In this document: positions 51,430 through 62,500 of the stretch, piece after piece
Position numbering within the stretch: the stretch's first letter is position 1
Layout: every line of letters begins with the position of its first letter
DNA from: Odiellus spinosus
Taxonomy: Eukaryota; Arthropoda; Arachnida; Opiliones; Phalangiidae
DNA length: 64,000 nucleotides
Assembly (NCBI GenBank): GCA_963920705.1
Contig: OY987234.1
Coordinates: 62,001 to 126,000 of the forward strand
Direction: 5' to 3'
Notes under the pieces: generated by a model
The model's database searches: none
What the model was told of the DNA's origin: nothing
Seen by the model: only the letters and a program-made list of their open reading frames with translations
Translations under genes and position numbers: made by a program

Positions 51430-53900
51430 CACTTGGGAAATTTGTGGATCTGCACTTGGGAAATTTGTGGATCTACACTTGGGAAATTTGTGGATCTGCA
51501 CTTGGGAAATTTGTGGATCTACACTTGGGAAATTTGTGGATCTGCACTTGGGAAATTTGTGGATCTGCACTTGGGAACTTTGTGGATCTGCACTTGGGAA
51601 AATTGTGGATCTGCACTTGGGAAATTTGTGGATCTGCACTTGGGAAATTTGTGGATCTGCACTTGGGAAATTTGTGGATCTGCACTTGGGAAATTTGTGG
51701 ATCTGAACTTGGGAAATTTGTGGATATGCATTTGGGAAATATGTGGATCTGCACTTGGGAAATTTTTGGATCTGCACTTGGGAAATTTGTGGATCTGCAC
51801 TTGGGAAATTTGTGGATCTACACTTGGGAAATTTGTGGATCTACACTTGGGAAATTTTCGGATCTATACTTGGGAAATTTGAGGATCTGCACTTGGGAAA
51901 TTTTTGGATCTGCACTTGGGAAAGTTGTGGATCTGCACTTGGGAAATTTGTGGATCTGCACATGGGAAATTTGTGGATCTACATTTGGGAAATTTGTGGA
52001 TCTACACTTGGGAAATTTGTGGATCTACACTTGCGAAATTTGTGGATCTGCACTTGGGAAATTTGTGGATCTCCACTTGTGAAATTTGTGGATCTACATT
52101 TGGGAAATTTGTGGATCTACACTTCTGAAATTTGTGGATCTACACTTGGGAAATTTGTGGATCTGCACATGGGAAATTTGTGGATCTTCACTTGGGAAAT
52201 TTGTGGATCTGCACTTGGGAAATTTGTGGATCTACACTTGGGAAATTTGTGGATCTACACTTGGGAAATTTGTGGATCTACACTTGGGAAATTTGTGTAT
52301 CTGCACTTGGGAAATTTGTGGATCTGCACTTGGGAAATTTGTGGATCTGCATTTGGGAAATTTGTGGATCTACACTTGGGAAATTTGTGGATCTACACTT
52401 GGGAAATTTGATTATCTGCACTTGGGAAATTTGTGGATGTGCACTTGGGAAATTTGTGGATCTGCACTTGGGAAATTTGTGGATATGCACTTCGGAAATT
52501 TGTGGATCTGCACTTGGGAAATTTTTGGATCTGCACTTGGGAAATTTGTGGATCTGCACTTGGGAAATTTGTGGATCTACATTTGGGAAATTTGTGGATC
52601 TACACTTGGGAAATTTGTGGATCTACACTTGTGAAATTTGTGGATCTGCACTTGGGAAATTTGTGGATCTACAAATGGGAAATTTGTGGATCTACATTTG
52701 GGAAATTTGTGGATCTACACTTGGGAAATTTGTGGATATACACTTGGGAAATTTGTGGATCTGCACATGGGAAATTTGTGGATCTACATTTGGGAAATTT
52801 GTGGATCTACACTTGGGAAATTTGTGGATCTACACTTGGGAAATTTGTGGATCTGCACTTGGGAAATTTGTGGATCTACACTTGGGAAATTTGTGGATCT
52901 GCACTTGGGAAATTTGTGGATCTGCACTTGGGAAATTTGTGGATCTGAACTTGGGAAATTTGTGGATATGCATTTGGGAAATATGTGGATCTGCACTTGG
53001 GAAATTTTTGGATCTGCACTTGGGAAATTTGTGGATCTGCACTTGGGAAATTTGTGGATCTACACTTGGGAAATTTGTGGATCTACACTTGGGAAATTTT
53101 CGGATCTATACTTGGGAAATTTGAGGATCTGCACTTGGGAAATTTTTGGATCTGCACTTGGGAAAGTTGTGGATCTGCACTTGGGAAATTTGTGGATCTG
53201 CACATGGGAAATTTGTGGATCTACATTTGGGAAATTTGTGGATCTACACTTGGGAAATTTGTGGATCTACACTTGCGAAATTTGTGGATCTGCACTTGGG
53301 AAATTTGTGGATCTCCACTTGTGAAATTTGTGGATCTACATTTGGGAAATTTGTGGATCTACACTTCTGAAATTTGTGGATCTACACTTGGGAAATTTGT
53401 GGATCTGCACATGGGAAATTTGTGGATCTTCACTTGGGAAATTTGTGGATCTGCACTTGGGAAATTTGTGGATCTACACTTGGGAAATTTGTGGATCTAC
53501 ACTTGGGAAATTTGTGGATCTACACTTGGGAAATTTGTGTATCTGCACTTGGGAAATTTGTGGATCTGCACTTGGGAAATTTGTGGATCTGCATTTGGGA
53601 AATTTGTGGATCTACACTTGGGAAATTTGTGGATCTACACTTGGGAAATTTGATTATCTGCACTTGGGAAATTTGTGGATGTGCACTTGGGAAATTTGTG
53701 GATCTGCACTTGGGAAATTTGTGGATATGCACTTCGGAAATTTGTGGATCTGCACTTGGGAAATTTTTGGATCTGCACTTGGGAAATTTGTGGATCTGCA
53801 CTTGGGAAATTTGTGGATCTACATTTGGGAAATTTGTGGATCTACACTTGGGAAATTTGTGGATCTACACTTGTGAAATTTGTGGATCTGCACTTGGGAA
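51430..53900 (+). repeat. 1,242-bp tandem duplication (54 monomers)
   Basis: Cassettes B at 51859 and 53101 and cassettes A at 52410 and 53652 are exactly 1,242 bp (54 x 23) apart. Rare variants repeat at the same offset: GCATTTGGGAAATATGTGG (near 51729 and 52971), CACTTGCGAAAT (near 52032 and 53274), ATCTCCACTTGTG (near 52071 and 53313), ATCTTCACTT (near 52185 and 53427) and CACTTCGGAAAT (near 52490 and 53732). Copies appear essentially identical over this span. A partial third copy from 54.3 kb shares the CTACAAATGG monomer (52672 and 54420, offset 1,748). Confidence 0.85.
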
Positions 53901-55700
53901 ATTTGTGGATCTGCCCTTGGGAAAAATGTGGATCTGCACTTGGGAAATTTGTGGATCTGCACTTGGGAAATTTGTGGATATGCACTTGGGAAAATTGTGG
54001 ATCTGCACTTGGGAAATTTTTGGATCTGCACTTGGGAAATTTGTGGATCTGCACTTGGGAAATTTGTGGATCTGCACTTGGGAAATTTTTGGATCTGCAC
54101 TTGGGAAATTTGTGGATCTGCACTTGGGAAATTTGTGGATCTACACTTGGGAAATTTGTGGATCTACACTTGGGAAATTTTCGGATCTATACTTGGGAAA
54201 TTTGAGGATCTGCACTTGGGAAATTTTTGGATCTGCACTTGGGAAAGTTGTGGATCTGCACTTGGGAAATTTTTGGATCTGCACTTGGGAAATTTGTGGA
54301 TCTGCACTTGGGAAATTTGTGGATCTACATTTGGGAAATTTGTGGATCTACACTTGGGAAATTTGTGGATCTACACTTGTGAAATTTGTGGATCTGCACT
54401 TGGGAAATTTGTGGATCTACAAATGGGAAATTTGTGGATCTACATTTGGGAAATTTGTGGATCTACACTTGGGAAATTTGTGGATATACACTTGGGAAAT
54501 TTGTGGATCTGCACATGGGAAATTTGTGGATCTACATTTGGGAAATTTGTGGATCTACACTTGGGAAATTTGTGGATCTACACTTGGGAAATTTGTGGAT
54601 CTGCACTTGGGAAATTTGTGGATCTACACTTGGGAAATTTGTGGATCTGCACTTGGGAAATTTGTGGATCTGCACTTGGGAAATTTGTGGATCTGCACTT
54701 GGGAAATTTGTGGATATACACTTGGGAAATTTGTGGATCTACATTTGGGAAATTTGTGGATCTACACTTGGGAAATTTGTGGATCTACACTTGGGAAATT
54801 TGATTATCTGCACTTGGGAAATTTGTGGATGTGCACTTGGGAAATTTGTGGATCTGCACTTGGGAACTATGTGGATCTGCCCTTGGGAAAAATGTGGATC
54901 TGCACTTGGGAAATTTGTGGATCTGCACTTGGGAAATTTGTGGATATGCACTTGGGAAAATTGTGGATCTGCACTTGGGAAATTTTTGGATCTGCACTTG
55001 GGAAATTTGTGGATCTGCACTTGGGAAATTTGTGGATCTGCACTTGGGAAATTTTTGGATCTGCACTTGGGAAATTTGTGGATCTGCACTTGGGAAATTT
55101 GTGGATCTACACTTGGGAAATTTGTGGATCTACACTTGGGAAATTTTCGGATCTATACTTGGGAAATTTGAGGATCTGCACTTGGGAAATTTTTGGATCT
55201 GCACTTGGGAAAGTTGTGGATCTGCACTTGGGAAATTTGTGGATCTGCACATGGGAAATTTGTGGATCTACATTTGGGAAATTTGTGGATCTACACTTGG
55301 GAAATTTGTGGATCTACACTTGGGAAATTTGTGGATCTGCACTTGGGAAATTTGTGGATCTACACTTGGGAAATTTGTGGATCTACATTTGGGAAATTTG
55401 TGGATCTACACTTCTGAAATTTGTGGATCTACACTTGGGAAATTTGTGGATCTGCACATGGGAAATTTGTGGATCTACACTTGGGAAATTTGTGGATCTA
55501 CACTTGGAAAATTTGTGGATCTGCACTTGGGAAATTTGTGGATCTACGCTTGGGAAATTTGTTTATCTGCACTTGGGAAATTTGTGGATCTGCACTTGGG
55601 AAATTTGTGGATATACACTTGGGAAATTTGTGGATCTACATTTGGGAAATTTGTGGATCTACACTTGGGAAATTTGTGGATCTACACTTGGGAAATTTGA
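53880..55700 (+). repeat. 966-1,081-bp spaced cassette B units
   Basis: Cassettes B at 53101, 54182 and 55148 are 1,081 and 966 bp apart (47 and 42 monomers). In each the preceding segment holds the CCCTTGGGAAAAATG, GATATGCAC, T23A, G3T order (53913 and 54880), but at 53913 it is joined to a CTGCAC monomer without cassette A, while at 54802 it follows cassette A and a private GAACTATGTGG. A G3T monomer after GAAAGTTG near 54263 replaces the usual G3 monomer and marks another junction. Confidence 0.6.
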
Positions 55701-57600
55701 TTATCTGCACTTGGGAAATTTGTGGATGTGCACTTGGGAAATTTGTGGATCTGCACTTGGGAACTTTGTGGATCTGCCCTTGGGAAAAATGTGGATCTGC
55801 ACTTGGGAAATTTGTGGATCTGCACTTGGGAAATTTGTGGATCTGCACTTGGAAAATTTGTGGATCTGCACTTGGGAAATTTGTGGATCTGCACTTGGGA
55901 AATTTGTGGATCTGCACTTGGGAAATTTGTGGATATGCACTTGGGAAAATTGTGGATCTGCACTTGGGAAATTTTTGGATCTGCACTTGGGAAATTTGTG
56001 GATCTGCACTTGGGAAATTTGTGGATCTGCACTTGGGAAATTTTTGGATCTGCACTTGGGAAATTTGTGGATCTGCACTTGGGAAATTTGTGGATCTACA
56101 TTTGGGAAATTTGTGGATCTACACTTGGGAAATTTGTGGATCTACACTTGTGAAATTTGTGGATCTGCACTTGGGAAATATGTGGATCTACAATTGGGAA
56201 ATTTTTGGATCTGCACTTGGGAAAGTTGTGGATCTGCACTTGGGAAATTTGTGGATCTGCACATGGGAAATTTGTGGATCTACATTTGGGAAATTTGTGG
56301 ATCTACACTTGGGAAATTTGTGGATCTACACTTGGGAAATTTGTGGATCTGCACTTGGGAAATTTGTGGATCTACACTTGGGAAATTTGTGGATCTACAT
56401 TTGGGAAATTTGTGGATCTACACTTCTGAAATTTGTGGATCTACACTTGGGAAATTTGTGGATCTGCACATGGGAAATTTGTGGATCTACACTTGGGAAA
56501 TTTGTGGATCTACACTTGGGAAATTTGTGGATCTGCACTTGGGAAATTTGTGGATCTACACTTGGGAAATTTGATTATCTGCACTTGGGAAATTTGTGGA
56601 TGTGCACTCTGGAAATTTGTGGATTTGCACTTGGGAACTTTGTGGATCTGCACTTGGGAAAATTGTGGATCTGCACTTGGGAACTTTGTGGATCTGCCCT
56701 TGGGAAAAATGTGGATCTGCACTTGGGAAATTTGTGGATCTGCACTTGGGAAATTTGTGGATCTGCACTTGGAAAATTTGTGGATCTGCACTTGGGAAAT
56801 TTGTGGATCTGCACTTGGGAAATTTGTGGATCTGCACTTGGGAAATTTGTGGATATGCACTTGGGAAAATTGTGGATCTGCACTTGGGAAATTTTTGGAT
56901 CTGCACTTGGGAAATTTGTGGATCTGCACTTGGGAAATTTGTGGATCTGCACTTGGGAAATTTTTGGATCTGCACTTGGGAAATTTGTGGATCTGCACTT
57001 GGGAAATTTGTGGATCTACATTTGGGAAATTTGTGGATCTACACTTGGGAAATTTGTGGATCTACACTTGTGAAATTTGTGGATCTGCACTTGGGAAATA
57101 TGTGGATCTACAATTGGGAAATTTTTGGATCTGCACTTGGGAAAGTTGTGGATCTGCACTTGGGAAATTTGTGGATCTGCACATGGGAAATTTGTGGATC
57201 TACATTTGGGAAATTTGTGGATCTACACTTGGGAAATTTGTGGATCTACACTTGGGAAATTTGTGGATCTGCACTTGGGAAATTTGTGGATCTACACTTT
57301 GGAAATTTGTGGATCTACATTTGGGAAATTTGTGGATCTACACTTCTGAAATTTGTGGATCTACACTTGGGAAATTTGTGGATCTGCACATGGGAAATTT
57401 GTGGATCTACACTTGGGAAATTTGTGGATCTACACTTGGGAAATTTGTGGATCTGCACTTGGGAAATTTGTGGATCTACACTTGGGAAATTTGATTATCT
57501 GCACTTGGGAAATTTGTGGATGTGCACTCTGGAAATTTGTGGATTTGCACTTGGGAACTTTGTGGATCTGCACTTGGGAAAATTGTGGATCTGAACTTGG
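55700..57600 (+). repeat. 920-bp tandem duplication (40 monomers)
   Basis: Cassettes A at 56573 and 57493 are exactly 920 bp (40 x 23) apart. The fused junction monomers TTGGGAAATATGTGG followed by CTACAATTGGG and then a G3T monomer recur near 56175 and 57095, and CTTCTGAAAT near 56424 and 57344. CACTCTGGAAAT recurs near 56605 and 57525. In the first copy cassette A passes from GAAAATTG straight into a second GAACTTT and CCCTTGGGAAAAATG; in the second it leads into a CTGAAC monomer, so they diverge after about 57590. Confidence 0.8.
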
Positions 57601-58199
57601 GAAATTTGTGGATCTGCACTTGGGAAATTTGTGGATCTGCACTTGGGAAATTTTTGGATCTGCACTTGGGAAATTTGTGGATCTGCACTTGGGAAATTTG
57701 TGGATATGCACATGGGAAATTTGTGGATCTACATTTGGGAAATTTGTGGATCTACACTTGGGAAATTTTTGGATCTACACTTGGGAAATTTGTGGATCTA
57801 CATTTGGGAAATTTGTGGATCTACACTTGGGAAATTTGTGGATCTACACTTGGGAAATTTGTGGATCTGCACATGGGAAATTTGTGGATCTACATTTGGG
57901 AAATTTGTGGATCTACACTTGGGAAATTTGTGGATCTACACTTGGGAAATTTGTGGATCTGCACTTGGGAAATTTGTGGATCTACACTTGGGAAATTTGT
58001 GGATCTGCACTTGGGAAATTTGTGGATCTGCACTTGGGAACTTTGTGGATCTGCACTTGGGAAAATTGTGGATCTGCACTTGGGAAATTTGTGGATCTGC
58101 ACTTGGGAAATTTGTGGATCTGCACTTGGGAAATTTGTGGATCTGCACTTGGGAAATTTGTGGATCTGAACTTGGGAAATTTGTGGATATGCACTTGGG

Positions 58200-59420
58200 A
58201 AATTTGTGGATCTGCACTTGGGAAATTTTTGGATCTGCATTTGGGAAATTTGTGGATCTGCACTTGGGAAATTTGTGGATCTACACTTGGGAAATTTGTG
58301 GATCTACACTTGGGAAATTTTCGGATCTATACTTGGGAAATTTGAGGATCTGCACTTGGGAAATTTTTGGATCTGCACTTGGGAAAGTTGTGGATCTGCA
58401 CTTGGGAAATTTGTGGATCTGCACATGGGAAATTTGTGGATCTACATTTGGGAAATTTGTGGATCTACACTTGGGAAATTTGTGGATCTACACTTGGGAA
58501 ATTTGTGGATCTACACTTGGGAAATTTGTGGATCTGCACTTGGGAAATTTGTGGATCTCCACTTGGGAAATTTGTGGATCTACATTTGGGAAATTTGTGG
58601 ATCTACACTTCTGAAATTTGTGGATCTACACTTGGGAAATTTGTGGATCTGCACATGGGAAATTTGTGGATCTTCACTTGGGAAATTTGTGGATCTGCAC
58701 TTGGGAAATTTGTGGATCTACACTTGGGAAATTTGTGGATCTACACTTGGGAAATTTGTGGATCTACACTTGGGAAATTTGTGTATCTGCACTTGGGAAA
58801 TTTGTGGATCTGCACTTGGGAAATTTGTGGATCTGCATTTGGGAAATTTGTGGATCTACACTTGGGAAATTTGTGGATCTACACTTGGGAAATTTGATTA
58901 TCTGCACTTGGGAAATTTGTGGATGTGCACTTGGGAAATTTGTGGATCTGCACTTGGGAAATTTGTGGATATGCACTTGGGAAATTTGTGGATCTGCACT
59001 TGGGAAATTTTTGGATCTGCACTTGGGAAATTTGTGGATCTGCACTTGGGAAATTTGTGGATCTACATTTGGGAAATTTGTGGATCTACACTTGGGAAAT
59101 TTGTGGATCTACACTTGTGAAATTTGTGGATCTGCACTTGGGAAATTTGTGGATCTACAATTGGGAAATTTGTGGATCTACATTTGGGAAATTTGTGGAT
59201 CTACACTTGGGAAATTTGTGGATATACACTTGGGAAATTTGTGGATCTGCACATGGGAAATTTGTGGATCTACATTTAGGAAATTTGTGGATCTACACTT
59301 GGGAAATTTGTGGATCTACACTTGGGAAATTTGTGGATCTGCACTTGGGAAATTTGTGGATCTACACTTGGGAAATTTGTGGATCTGCACTTGGGAAATT
59401 TGTGGATCTGCACTTGGGAA
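58200..59420 (+). repeat. Dispersed copy of the 51.7-52.9-kb unit
   Basis: This segment repeats the order of the 1,242-bp unit at an offset of 6,463 bp (281 monomers) for cassette B (51859 and 58322), changing to 6,486 bp (282) for cassette A (52410 and 58896). It shares the ATCTCCACTT and ATCTTCACTT variants. It lacks CACTTGCGAAAT and CACTTCGGAAAT and reads CTACAATT where the tandem pair reads CTACAAATGG, so it is the less derived version at those sites. Confidence 0.75.
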
Positions 59421-59599
59421 ATTTGTGGATCTTCACTTGGGAAATTTGTGGATCTGCACTTGGGAAATTTGTGGATCTACACTTGGGAAATTTGTGGATC
59501 TACACTTGGGAAATTTGTGGATCTACACTTGGGAAATTTGTGTATCTGCACTTGGGAAATTTGTGGATCTGCACTTGGGAAATTTGTGGATCTACACTT

Positions 59600-62500
59600 T
59601 TGAAATTTGTGGATCTACACTTGAGAAATTAGATTATCTGCACTTGGGAAATTTGTGGATGTGCACTTGGGAAATTTGTGGATCTGCACTTGGGAACTTT
59701 GTGGATCTGCTCTTGGGAAAATTGTGGATCTGCACTTGGGAAATTTGTGGATCTGCACTTGGGAAATTTGTGGATCTGCACTTGGAAAATTTGTGGATCT
59801 GCACTTGGGAAATTTTTGGATCTGCACTTCGGAAATTTGTGGATCTGCACTTGGGAAATTTGTGGATATGCACTTGGGAAATTTGTGGATCTGCACTTGG
59901 GAAATTTTTGGATCTGCACTTGGGAAATTTGTGGATCTGCACTTGGGAAATTTGTGGATCTACACTTGGGAAATTTGTGGATCTACACTTGGGAAATTTG
60001 CGGATCTATACTTGGGAAATTTGAGGATCTGCACTTGGGAAATTTTTGGATCTGCACTTGGGAAATTTGTGGATCTGCACTTGGGATATTTGTGGATCTG
60101 CACATGAGAAATTTGTGGATCTACATTTGGGAAATTTGTGGATCTACACTTTGGAAATTTGTGGATCTACACTTGGGAAATTTGTGGATCTGCACTTGGG
60201 AAATTTGTGGATCTACACTTGGGAAATTTGTGGATCTACATTTGGGAAATTTGTGGATCTACACTTGGGAAATTTGTGGATCTACACTTGGGAAATTTGA
60301 TTATCTGCACTTGGGAAATTTGTGGATCTGCACATGAGAAATTTGTGGATCTACATTTGGGAAATTTGTGGATCTACACTTGGGAAATTTGTGGATCTAC
60401 ACTTGGGAAATTTGTGGATCTGCACTTGGGAAATTTGTGGATCTACACTTGGGAAATTTGTGGATCTACATTTGGGAAATTTGTGGATCTGCACTTGGGA
60501 ACTTTGTGGATCTGCTCTTGGGAAAATTGTGGATCTGCACTTGGGAAATTTGTGGATCTGCACTTGGGAAATTTGTGGATCTGCACTTGGAAAATTTGTG
60601 GATCTGCACTTGGGAAATTTTTGGATCTGCACTTGGGAAATTTGTGGATCTGCACTTGGGAAATTTGTGGATATGCACTTGGGAAATTTGTGGATCTGCA
60701 CTTGGGAAATTTTTTTATCTGCACTTGGGAAATTTGTGGATCTGCACTTGGGAAATTTGTGGATCTACACTTGGGAAATTTGTGGATCTACACTTGGGAA
60801 ATTTGCGGAACTATAATTGGGAAATTTGAGGATCTGCACTTGGGAAATTTTTGGATCTGCACTTGGGAAATTTGTGGATCTGCACTTGGGATATTTGTGG
60901 ATCTGCACATGAGAAATTTGTGGATCTACATTTGGGAAATTTGTGGATCTACACTTGGGAGATTTGTGGATCTACACTTGGGAAATTTGTGGATCTGCAC
61001 TTGTAAAATTTGTGGATCTACACTTGGGAAATTTGTGGATCTACATTTGGGAAATTTGTGGATCTACACTTGGGAAATTTGTGGATCTACACTTGGGAAA
61101 TTTGATTATCTGCTCTTGGGAAATTTGTGGATCTGCACATGAGAAATTTGTGGATCTACATTTGGGAAATTTGTGGATCTACACTTGGGAAATTTGTGGA
61201 TCTACACTTGGGAAATTTGTGGATCTGCACTTGGGAAATTTGTGGATCTACACTTGGGAAATTTGTGGATCTACATTTGGGAAATTTGTGGATCTGCACT
61301 TTTGAAATTTGTGGATCTGCACTTGGGAAATTTGTGGATCTGCACTTGGGAAATTTGTGGATCTGCATTTGGGAAATTTGTGGATATGCACTTGGGAAAA
61401 TTGTGGATCTCCACTTGGGAAATTTTTGGATCTGCACTTGGGAAATTTGTGGATCTGCACTTGGGAAATTTTTGGATCTGCACTTGGGAAATTTGTGGAT
61501 CTGAACTTGGGAAATTTGTGGATATGCACTTGGGAAATTTGTGGATCTGCACTTTGGGAAATTTTTGGATCTGCACTTGGGAAATTTGTGGATCTGCACT
61601 TGGGAAATTTGTGGATCTACACTTGGGAAATTTGTGGATCTACACTTGGGAAATTTTCGGATCTATACTTGGGAAATTTGAGGATCTGCACTTGGGAAAT
61701 TTTTGGATCTGCACTTGGGAAAGTTGTGGATCTGCACTTGGGAAATTTGTGGATCTGCACATGGGAAATTTGTGGATCTACATTTGGGAAATTTGTGGAT
61801 CTACACTTGGGAAATTTGTGGATCTACACTTGGGAAATTTGTGGATCTGCACTTGGGAAATTTGTGGATCTCCACTTGGGAAATTTGTGGATCTACATTT
61901 GGGAAATTTGTGGATCTACACTTCTGAAATTTGTGGATCTACACTTGGGAAATTTGTGGATCTGCATATGGGAAATTTGTGGATCTTCACTTTTGAAATT
62001 TGTGGATCTGCACTTGGGAAATTTGTGGATCTACACTTGGGAAATTTGAGGATCTGCACTTGGGAAATTTTTGGATCTACACTTGGGAAATTTGTGTATC
62101 TGCACTTGGGAAATTTGTGGATCTGCACTTGGGAAATTTGTGGATCTGCATTTGGGAAATTTGTGGATCTACACTTGGGAGATTTGTGGATCTACACTTG
62201 GGAAATTTGTGGATCTGCACTTGGGAAATTTGTGGATCTACACTTGGGAAATTTGTGGATCTACATTTGGGAAGTTTGTGGATCTACACTTGGGAAATTT
62301 GTGGATCTACACTTGGGAAATTTGATTATCTGCACTTGGGAAATTTGTGGATCTGCACATGAGAAATTTGTGGATCTACATTTGGGAAATTTGTGGATCT
62401 ACACTTGGGAAATTTGTGGATCTACACTTGGGAAATTTGTGGATCTACACTTGGGAAATTTGTGGATCTGCACTTGGGAAATTTGTGGATCTACACTTGG

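Larger units (their letters stand above)
38600..59600 (+). repeat. Domain III: CTTCTG-rich HORs with CACTT-type cassette B
   Basis: The short monomer is absent here. The CTTCTGAAAT variant (G17C, G18T) becomes frequent, with copies near 39113, 39964, 41252, 42813, 43319, 44674, 45891, 46305, 48719, 49225, 50560, 51066, 52126, 53367, 55412, 56424, 57344 and 58611, against only four earlier in the window. The CCCTTGGGAAAAATG allele returns near 40324, 43659, 46670, 53913, 54880, 55775 and 56695. CTACAATT or its derivatives return near 41475, 44080, 47092 (CTAGAATT), 52672 and 54420 (CTACAAATGG), 56190, 57110 and 59158. Cassettes A are single. Confidence 0.65.
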
